64,000 nt of DNA from Dendrophyllia cribrosa (taxonomy: Eukaryota; Cnidaria; Anthozoa; Scleractinia; Dendrophylliidae), in NCBI GenBank assembly GCA_024195265.1, contig JAJLRJ010000006.1, forward strand, positions 6,082,115 to 6,146,114. Direction: 5' to 3'. Shown here piece after piece: positions 56,701 to 64,000 of the stretch. The notes under the pieces are model-generated. The model was not told where the DNA came from. It did not search any database and saw nothing but the letters and a program-made list of their open reading frames with translations. The translations under genes were made by a program, and so were the position numbers. How positions within the stretch are numbered: the stretch's first letter is position 1; each line of letters opens with the position of its first letter.

Positions 56701-57080
56701 CATAATCCAATTATCTCCGTAAATTATTGATGTTAATATTACTCTATGTTAGTGCAGAATTTAAAATTTATCAGAAGGGTTAATTTAACATTTCTCCTTT
56801 TATTAATAGGCCCGGTACCTGCAGCCTATGAATATAATTATGCCAAAATGGCATTTAAGATCTGACAAAATGCTGGCACTTGCTGAACTGAAGCTACAAT
56901 CTGCAATCAGTATAAATGTGGTCACTCAAAGATCTGATAACATGCTGTCACAAGATTATGTGAGACTTTCAAACACCTACTGTAAATGACAATAATTATA
57001 ATTCTTGTCTATGTTACTTGTATGTAATGTTGAAATGTAAATGTTGTGTATAAAATAAGTTCCTCGCATAATCTTGTTCA

Positions 57081-57510
57081 AAATCCCTGATGAAGTCTGT
57101 TCTAACATGACTTGTATCAGATGAAACTGGTCTAGTAATTAAAAGCAAGATCAGTTGCTGTGTGCTGCCCACTTTTCTTTTGATAAAAACATGGACGCAA
57201 AGGACAGTTGCCTTTAGTATTAGGCAGACTACTACAAGACAGACTTTGCTCACTGCAGCTGTTTTTTGTTTTATTTCGCAGGCTTCAAGAGCAAGAGCAT
57301 CCCATGGCCAAGCTATTGCAGAAAACATACCAAAGCTGCAGTCAATGTACACTGTACATGTAGCTCTTTGAAAGGAATAAGCAGAAAGCAGAAACAAAGA
57401 ATCTTGAACAGTTGAAAAACGGTGTAACATTAGGATCAAGGGAGTTATAATAAAACAATTAAAAAGCAGCTTTTTAATGAGTCGTGTATGTTTACTTTGC
57501 CTATGAATGT
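57081..57510. other. CACTA-like element interior, unresolved
   Basis: A 141-codon minus-strand frame (57014-57439) and a plus-strand stretch after TTATTTCGCAG (57279) reading ASRARASHGQAIAENIPKLQ both exist, but neither is recognised. They overlap, so at most one is real. Confidence 0.4.
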
Positions 57511-58186
57511 TTACAGGCTCCCTTATTCGATTTACATGATATTTACAGGCTCCCTTATTCGATTTACATGATATTTACAGGCTCCCTTATTCGATTTACA
57601 TGTTATTTACAGGCTCCCTTATTCGATTTACATGACATTTACAGGCTCCCTTATTCGATTTACATGATATTTACAGGCTCCCTTATTCGATTTACATGAT
57701 ATTTACAGGCTCCCTTATTCGATTTACATGTTATTTACAGTCTCCTTATTCGATTTACATGATATTTACAGGCTCCCTTATTCGATGTACATGTTATTTA
57801 CAGGCTCCCTTATTCGATTTACATGATATTTACAGGCTCCCTTATTCGATTTACATGTTATTTACAGGCTCCCTTATTCGATTTACATGATATTTACAGG
57901 CTCCCTTATTCGATTTACATGATATTTACAGGCTCCCTTATTCGATTTACATGTTATTTACAGGCTCCCTTATTCGATTTACATGATATTTACAGGCTCC
58001 CTTATTCGATGTACATGTTATTTACAGGCTCCCTTATTCGATTTACATGATATTTACAGGCTCCCTTATTCGATTTACATGTTATTTACAGGCTCCCTTA
58101 TTCGATTTACATGTTATTTACAGGCTCCCTTATTCGATTTACATGTTATTTACAGGCTCCCTTATTCGATTTACATGCTATTTACA
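57511..58186 (+). repeat. 32-bp tandem array, 21 units, near the right end of the CACTA-like element
   Basis: The unit is TTTACAGGCTCCCTTATTCG plus ATTTACATGATA or ATTTACATGTTA, with one 31-bp unit. Variants in the link (GAT, GTT, GAC, GCT) and in two units (GATGTACAT) make the order readable: units 5-11 reappear as units 12-18, so a block of seven units (about 224 bp) was duplicated. The ATTTACATG/CATGTAAAT core is the same word that fills both subterminal regions. Predicted proteins are pure repeat products. Confidence 0.95.
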
Positions 58187-58375
58187 TGGTCTTATGTCCC
58201 TGGTTTGAGAAATTTACAGGATCTTTTCCATAATTTACATGTTTCACCTCAATTATTTACATGTTTTTTACAGGATTTCTCAAAACATGTAAATGGGTAA
58301 AAATCATGTAAATTTTCATTTACAGTATCTTTTTGAGGATTTACATGTTATTTACATGTTTTTTTACATACTATG
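58186..58375. repeat. Right subterminal repeats of the CACTA-like element
   Basis: Clustered ATTTACATG, TTTACAGG and CATGTAAAT words on both strands between the 32-bp array and the terminal inverted repeat, matching the word set at 46700-47030. Confidence 0.75.
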
Positions 58376-58400
58376 GAAATTTTCAACTTTTCCAGTGCAG

Positions 58401-58531
58401 AATTATCGGTGGCATTTAATTTGTCCTTAGTGTGTTTATTTTTGTCCTCTTCTCTTAATCCGTGCCTGTACCTTTTGAGAATGAACGACGTTCGTCAAGG
58501 AGTGAAACAGTTGCTCCATAGGAACAGCTAA
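58401..58531 (+). pseudogene. Class A GPCR 3, TM7 and C-tail stub
   Basis: In the frame continued from 46682 this encodes ELSVAFNLSLVCLFLSSS, LNPCLYLLRMNDVRQGVK and QLLHRNS-stop. NPCLY is the NPxxY motif of TM7, and the tail matches those of receptors 2 and 4. It has no start of its own and is separated from the rest of the gene by the 11.7-kb element. Confidence 0.92.
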
Positions 58532-58544
58532 GTGAAAGGAAATT

Positions 58545-58585
58545 TGAAAGTACAGCGCATGATCATCATCTTCATTATCATCACA

Positions 58586-58619
<34 letters not shown>

Positions 58620-58830
58620 TCGTCATCATCATTATCGTCATCATCATCATCGTTGTCATTGTCATTATCATCACCACCACAACCACACCACCACCACCAC
58701 CATCATCATCATCGTCATCATCATTATCGTCATCATCATCGTCATAATCATCATCATCATCGTTGTCATTGTCATTATCATCACCACTACTACCATCACT
58801 ATCAATCATCATCGTTCTCGCCACCAACAA
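58545..58830 (+). repeat. (CAT/ATC/ACC)n trinucleotide repeat
   Basis: Interrupted CAT/ATC repeat with ACC stretches, directly 3' of the receptor 3 stub. The long Ile/Thr-, His- and Asp-rich frames on both strands are repeat products. Confidence 0.95.
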
Positions 58831-58899
58831 CAACATAGCTATCATCATTATCATTTCCTTCCAAGCTTGAAGCTTCTTAAAATAATAAGGCATTGAAAA

Positions 58900-60180
58900 C
58901 TAACTTTTTGATTTGTAAGTAATATATTTAAGAGACAATCGGTTAGAATTAAATGCAGAGTTCCCATATCTGGTAAATAAGAACTTTGAAATTAAATAAA
59001 TAAATATCGAAAATACAAATTGAATAGGAAAAAATACTACACAACAGGATTGATGAAATTTAATCGCTTCCATATCTTGAAAGTAAGAAATTTGATAAGA
59101 AAACACCAGATTCAATAATAATCTAATTCAATTTTCATATATTGAAGGAATGAAGTTTGATTAAAAAACGTAAAGCATTATAAATACATTACACACATGG
59201 TTGATGTTATTTTATTTAGCTTTTATAACTTGAAAGAAAGAAATTTGATTAAAAAACATCAGATGCAATAAATAGAAAACAAAAAACCCACCATAACAGA
59301 GTCGATGTAATCTAATTTAATTTTTTATATCTTGAAGGCAAGAAGTTTGATTAAAAACTTAAAACACAATAAATACAAAAAAAAAAAAAATTTAACAGAA
59401 AACAATCAACACTATACAACAGGGTCGATGTCATTTAATTTTATTTAACCCTTTAAGCTCTAACATCAAAATTTAAATTCTCATTTCTAGTCCTATACAT
59501 TTCCTATAGAAGTAGTAGGGAGAAATTGTTCCGATATCAAGAGAACTCATCTTGTGTGATCATGTCCTTAATTCTTATGACCTTTTTTTATTGATAAGGC
59601 ATTAATATTACAAGGAGAAATTTGATGCTGATCACTCTTAGTCCCTCCTGAAGGCTTGAGTGGTCTAATGTGCTCTGAGTCTGGGGGCGTAAAGAAGTGT
59701 CAAAGTGCGATCACTCCAGATGAAAGCTGTTGACCGGTAACCTTTTTTGTCGCTTGAATTGAACACTGTTCAAAATTAGAAAATCAGCCCAAAACATCAG
59801 ATACAATAAATATAAAACAAAAAACACACCACAATAGGATCGATGTAATCTAATTCAATTTTCATATATTGAAGGTAAGAAGTCTGATTAAAAAAACTTA
59901 AAACTTAATAAATACATTACACAACATGATTGCTGTTATTTTATTCAGTTTCTATAACTTGAAAGTAAGAAATTTGATTAAAAACCATCAGATGCAATAA
60001 ATAGGAAACAAAAAACATACAACAACAGGATCGATGTTATCTAATTTAATTTTCATATATTGAAGGTAAGAAGTTTGATTAAAAAACTTAAAACACAATA
60101 AATACAAAACAAATAAAAATGTTAACAGAAAACAATCAACACTACACAACAGAATCGATGTCATTTCATTTTATTTAAAG
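58900..60180 (+). repeat. AT-rich minisatellite upstream of GPCR 4
   Basis: At least seven units of about 100-110 bp with the core TATATTGAAGGTAAGAAGTT, TTGATTAAAAA, ACAATAAATAC and CAACAGGATCGATGT. An orphan copy of the receptor-upstream module (59640-59760) is embedded among them. Shorter runs of the same unit lie at 36170-36470 and 44400-44560. Confidence 0.85.
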
Positions 60181-60199
60181 AAACCAAATAACTCAACTT

Positions 60200-60396
60200 T
60201 TCAATCGAGCAGTCCCTTCTGAAGGCTTGAGTGGTCTAATGTGCTTTGAGTGTGTGGGCGATCACTCCAGATGAAAGCTGTCGACCAGCAACCTTTTTTG
60301 TCGCTTGAGCACTGTACAAAATTAGAAAATCAGCTCAAATTCATCGTAGCTGCCCAGCAAATAAAATCTGCTACGTCTTGTGGACAAAGAGAGGCA
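60200..60396 (+). promoter_or_regulatory. Shared module upstream of GPCR 4
   Basis: Matches the module before receptor 1: TTTTCAATCGAGCAG, GAAGGCTTGAGTGGTCTAAT, GAAAGCTGTCGACCAG. It ends directly before the receptor start. An ATG at 60271 lies in frame with the receptor, but the sequence between it and 60397 is diverged in the paralogues and is more likely 5' leader. Confidence 0.5.
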
Positions 60397-61350
60397 ATGT
60401 CCAACAACACGAGTAGTTCACCTTCAAGAAACGTTTTCGTCCGATGCACCTTGGACTTTGATAACCGAGAGTTTGATTTTTACGTCTGTAAAGTTAATTT
60501 TGCAAGCTCCATCATCATCGCTTCCTTGTCTCCCGTGGCAGTGATGGGAAATGCACTGATTTTGGCGGCGATTTGGAGGAAGACATTCCAGAGAACACCT
60601 TTTCATATTATTCTTGGCGGATTGGCGTTGACTGATTTATGTACTGGGCTCATTGTTCAACCTTTCATAGCTGCATCCTCTTTTCTACACTTTTCCAACC
60701 TTAAAGCAGTTGCCACCCGAACAGTGCTTGTTAGAAGCATACAAGCAATTGGAAATGCCAGTTGCGGTTATTTTGCTATTATAACGTTATGCATTATGTC
60801 CTTTATGGCTGTTGAGCGATGGCTGCACATGTTGCGGAGGTCCTTGGTAACATCGCACCGAGGTTGTTTAACCGTTTCAGTGATATTACTAGTTCCAATT
60901 CCAGTAGCTGTTCTTTGGGTAGTGGACTCTATAGAGGAAAAGGAAGGAGAGGAGTTGTTTATAACGGCTTTAGTAGTTATGCTGTTTTGTTTTATAATCA
61001 CTTTCGTTGCTTATTTTAAAGTGTTCCGAATCATTCGACAGCATCAGCAACAAGTTCAGGAAAACGCGTCTGCACAAAATTTTGGTCAACCAGCAATAAA
61101 TCTGGCAAAGTATAAGAAATCTGTTGTTTCAATTTTGTATATTCTTGCTTTGTTTTCATTCTGTTTTTTGCCTATGATTGTTTCGCTGGCGGTGCTTCTT
61201 AACCTTGGTAATACGTCAGAAATAGTGGCGGCATTTCAACTGTCTTTGGTGGAGTTAGTTGTGTCTTCTTCCCTTAATCCTTTCCTTTATCTGTGGAGAA
61301 TGAATGACATTCGGCGTGGAGTGAAACATTTATTCTGTTCGAACAATTAA
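60397..61350 (+). CDS. Class A GPCR 4 (intact, single exon)
   Basis: 317-residue rhodopsin-class receptor from ATG 60397 to TAA. The N-terminus has an N-glycosylation site (NNTS, residues 3-6). TM1 carries GN52ALILAAIW, TM2 LALTD80LCTGL, TM3 ends E140RW, the third loop contains IRQHQQQVQ and LAKYKKSVV, TM6 has FSFCFLP, and TM7 has NPFLY (294-298), followed by a short tail with Cys 314. The residue at the TM3 position of the usual disulfide Cys (25 before the ERW Arg) is Gln 116, and extracellular loop 2 is short, acidic and Cys-free, as in melanocortin/adenosine/cannabinoid-like receptors. The ligand and G protein are unknown. Receptor 1 is a close but frameshifted copy. The start aligns with MCNNKT and MSNNTT of receptors 2 and 3. 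Confidence 0.94.
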   Translation: MSNNTSSSPSRNVFVRCTLDFDNREFDFYVCKVNFASSIIIASLSPVAVMGNALILAAIWRKTFQRTPFHIILGGLALTDLCTGLIVQPFIAASSFLHFSNLKAVATRTVLVRSIQAIGNASCGYFAIITLCIMSFMAVERWLHMLRRSLVTSHRGCLTVSVILLVPIPVAVLWVVDSIEEKEGEELFITALVVMLFCFIITFVAYFKVFRIIRQHQQQVQENASAQNFGQPAINLAKYKKSVVSILYILALFSFCFLPMIVSLAVLLNLGNTSEIVAAFQLSLVELVVSSSLNPFLYLWRMNDIRRGVKHLFCSNN

Positions 61351-64000
61351 GTAAAGTAAAGTTCAAAGAAAACTTGAATTGAGTCGACATTAATCATCAA
61401 TTGACCAAAAGTAACTGAAATCCCAGCTTGCCCGACTTATGAATTCAGTGCGTTTCATGGTAATAAAAATTTTGTTTCAAGTGGTTTGTAGCCTGCGGCT
61501 AAGTTTTTCTGTTTCAAGTGTTTTTGAGATTAAGAGTTGAAATGAATTAATAAAAAGGTTGGCGCTTTCTCGAATGGCTTTACATTTAGAAGCATATATC
61601 GTGCTGGTGCGTTTACCAAAGTCTTGAAAAATCCATTTGAAGTCCACAGATCGGTTTTAATTTTCCATACTCAGTTTGAAGTCAAAGAATTACTTCGCTT
61701 ATTCACAGCTAAAAATGACCAAAAAGTGACTCTACTATTTGTGAAACCGGGCTTTAAGCGTTAATAAGAAATTAAGAATTCGAAGCATACCCAGCTCCAT
61801 AATCAAAGATTTACTGTAACACTGTAGAATCTATTGACTGTTTATTCTTCATTACTCGTGGCGTTACGCCAACGGGCAAGAGATAAAAGGTAAGAAATAT
61901 GATCCTAAGAATTTCGCCATTCTTCTCAATACCTGTGTTTTTAGTAGCAGACATCACTGCTTGTTTTACATTGTACAAGGCAAAGAAAGTTTTCCTATCG
62001 AGAGGATTTGAATGGTCAACCATACGCGTTTGAAAATACGAGGGTTTTTTACAACATTCTTGCACGCGACTCCGCTCACACGGTACGTAAAGGTCAACCA
62101 AATTTAACAATTAACAAATCTTAGCTTCTTAACGTTTTTCACGCATCGTTTGAGAAACGAATAATATTTTCTTTATTTATCGCAGAGGAAGGCTGGCTCA
62201 AAAGAAGAAGTACGAGTTGGGATATAAGTTACTGTGCCGTGAGTAAAGAACCATTTGATCGAAAGTTTGAAGTTTTAATTTGAATTGAGAACTTCTCCGT
62301 TTGCATGCAATGGAGGTCACGGCCCTTCACAGTTTTGAAGGACTATACCAGTCGTCTTTTGTAAAATGTAAACTAGTTTTTAAAGGAGCTATTAAAACTA
62401 TGTCATAGGGATTGTGATGTTTCTGGCTCAAAACACGAAATGATAAATGTAGATTATAAAACACCAAGGAAGATATAAATTACAAGACCGTTAAAGCCCG
62501 ACTTCACTACTGGTAGAGTTCTTGTTGTAAATAAAGTTAACGACTGAGACGCTTAACCCTTTTACTTCCAGAGTCAATTGTGGAAGAATGTATGTAGTGT
62601 AGTTGTTACGTTTGAGTCTGCCAACGAAATCCTATGGTGTGACTATGTAAATGAAACCTCCTTGCTGGTAGTTTTGTACGGTAACGTTTGTTTTCAATAT
62701 CTCAAAAAATAAAATTTGGAAATTTTTTTGAAATTCTTGAAGTTAAATATTTAAGTGGAGGCTACACGAGCTATTGCGGTACAGTCTGTCTTCAACAGGC
62801 TGTTGTCACTTCGTAATATAGTGTAGAATCAACGAGAGTGTCTGTATTTAGCTTTACATCGTTGCCTGTGTACCTTAAGTTCATTAAAGTTTAAAAAGAC
62901 AATTATTCATTCATAGTAGTGTTAGTGTGTAATAGTGTGTTGTTCAAGAATAAATATTAAAAAAAATTCTTAGTATTCTACAAATGATAGAAGGTTGTGG
63001 CCTTCCACAGTTTTTGTAATTTGTTTTGCACCTCAACCTACCATTTATTCAACAGAGATAAACTAGTAGCCTGGGTGCACACATGCAACTTTCCCTTTCA
63101 CGTAGCAGGCTGGATGGGATTCCTACTCCACTATACTGAACTTTTTAGTTACTGCTGGGTATGGAATGCTCTACGTGGAGGTGCGGTGTTGTAGTGGTTA
63201 GCGCTTTGAACGTCAGATACAAAGGTCGGTGGTTCAAGGCCGTTGTGTTGTCTTCTTAGACAAGAACTATACTCCACAACGTCCCAGTGTTTTAATGGAT
63301 ACCGGAGACAATATGCTGAGAGTATCCCTGTGATGGACTAGCATCCTATCCATTGGGGATTAGCAATACTCCTACCTACTTCATAGTACGAAAACCAGGT
63401 TAAACCCCGGCCGATTGGGCCACTTGTGCCTCGTACACGACTTTGCTTATTTCATAGCATGTTCCACTCCTTGCAAATTGGCTTATACATTATTTTTTAC
63501 ATTTAACCTGGTTTTTGGTGGGCCACAATGGTTGGCTGACCCTTGGGTGTGTTGCCCTCCCCTCTTAATGCATTCAATTTTTAAAATGTGTCGATAGCAC
63601 CCTTTTGTACATTCCAGTTTAGTTTATAAATCGAAATAACAGATAACATTTACATCAAAATCAAAAACAGAGATACACAGCGTAAACATGTGACAAAAAG
63701 GGGAAATTATTCCATAAGTTGATTGCTTACAATTAATAAGCTTGCTTGGATCAAAATTACGTGTAATGTAAGTGCATATGGCGGAAACAAAGTATGTACT
63801 ACAGTCAATTTGCATCAAACCAGATTTGTACTTGAAAAGTAGAAAACTGTCCTTTAGTTCTCTTGCAGGACGTGTTTACCTTGTTTGTGTCAAGGCACCT
63901 TCAGTACACTACCTGTCAAAACGCTGTGTATTTTATTGTGTACTCAATTATGATTATAGTCTAATTATAATCGCAAGTTTTCAACCTCATTTTCACTTTC
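61351..64000 (+). repeat. 3' duplicated segment, unit 3, running off the window
   Basis: Homologous to 37667-40370 with small indels. A 99-codon minus-strand frame (61811-62110) is disrupted in the other copy and is not called. It contains the second SINE copy at 63180-63390 (A box TGTAGTGGTTAGCGC, B-box-like GGTTCAAGGCC) but lacks the LINE tail present at 39763-39897. Confidence 0.88.

Larger units (their letters stand above)
55386..57080 (+). repeat. Split direct repeats around inverted arm 2
   Basis: A segment of about 115 bp (55386-55505: GAGACTTTCAAACACCTACT, TTGTATGTAATGTT) recurs at 56961-57075. Repeats that bracket the Gag fragment in this way recall the split direct repeats of Ngaro elements. 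The second copy is followed by unrelated DNA. Confidence 0.65.
46683..58397. mobile_element. 11.7-kb CACTA-like transposon inserted in GPCR 3
   Basis: The ends CACTGGAAAAGTTGAAAA and the reverse complement are perfect inverted repeats for about 21 bp. CAG occurs on both sides (46680-46682 and 58398-58400). Removing the element and one CAG restores the receptor frame exactly. CACTG termini, a 3-bp target duplication and subterminal repeats built from CATGTAAAT/ATTTACATG (46700-47030 and 58186-58375) are hallmarks of the CACTA/EnSpm superfamily. No transposase was recognised: the interior holds nested elements and AT-rich DNA. It may be a non-autonomous giant or may have lost its genes. Boundaries are certain; the superfamily is inferred. 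Confidence 0.9.

Noticed and set aside
57511..58186. CRISPR-like array
   Set aside because: Units are contiguous with no unique spacers, and the context is an animal transposon end.
57484..58300. Overlapping frames encoding IFTGSLIRFTCYLQAPLFDL-type repeats
   Set aside because: They are translations of the 32-bp array; frame and phase shift with each 31-bp unit and no start, signal or domain supports a protein.
58528..58893. Asp-rich, His-rich and Ile/Thr-rich frames
   Set aside because: Products of an interrupted CAT/ATC microsatellite.
60250..60396. N-terminal extension of receptor 4
   Set aside because: It depends on a GTG or on an ATG at 60271, and the stretch aligns with non-coding upstream DNA in receptor 1 that contains differences; MSNNTSS fits the receptor N-terminus and paralogue starts.
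61811..62110. 99-codon minus-strand frame downstream of receptor 4
   Set aside because: The homologous DNA downstream of receptor 1 has a 1-bp indel and a stop in the same frame, so coding is not conserved.

Overview
The window reads as animal nuclear DNA, most likely from an anthozoan cnidarian such as a stony coral or a relative. The reasons are a lineage-expanded cluster of single-exon rhodopsin-class receptors, a cnidarian-style TIR-domain exon pair, DIRS and Ngaro tyrosine-recombinase retroelements, a Penelope-like element, a DUF6589-type transposon gene, and a dense population of short inverted-repeat elements in AT-rich DNA. The organism call is an inference from content; nothing in the sequence names the species. 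No rRNA, intact tRNA, CRISPR array or bacterial-style operon was seen.

Layout. 1-7600 is a decayed DIRS-like retroelement: Gag zinc knuckle, reverse transcriptase, RNase H and tyrosine recombinase. A 3.1-kb DNA transposon carrying a two-exon fragment of a DUF6589-type protein is inserted in its RNase H, with a clean 9-bp target duplication, and a TA-flanked MITE sits in its 3' part. 7600-10300 holds a LINE reverse-transcriptase remnant, degenerate tetranucleotide repeats and a TIR-domain gene fragment set between two copies of a CACTG-ended short element. 10300-29000 has almost no genes: it holds many palindromic or TIR elements, a Penelope GIY-YIG fragment and an element with 663-bp inverted arms around the first exon of a PIF1-like helicase.

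29000-64000 is a tandem cluster of four class A GPCR genes on the plus strand, built by duplication of a unit of upstream minisatellite, a shared upstream module, the receptor, and several kb of 3' sequence. Receptor 1 (36730-37666) carries a frameshift just before the ERW motif. Receptor 2 (41938-42864) is intact. Receptor 3 (45872-46682 plus 58401-58531) is split by an 11.7-kb CACTA-like transposon with a 3-bp target duplication. Receptor 4 (60397-61350) is intact. A 5.95-kb element with TIRs over 1 kb long and a 9-bp target duplication (29960-35910) is inserted in the upstream part of the first unit.

The CACTA-like element is itself a host for other insertions: a short MITE, a hAT-type deletion derivative, an inverted pair of Ngaro-type Gag fragments, a Penelope terminal palindrome and a GATC-rich element. 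Near its right end is a 21-copy array of a 32-bp repeat with a visible internal seven-unit duplication. The most informative result is that nested insertions can be undone on paper, because duplicate copies elsewhere in the window show the empty sites. This gives a relative order of events. Intact host coding capacity is limited to receptors 2 and 4 and perhaps the TIR-domain exons.
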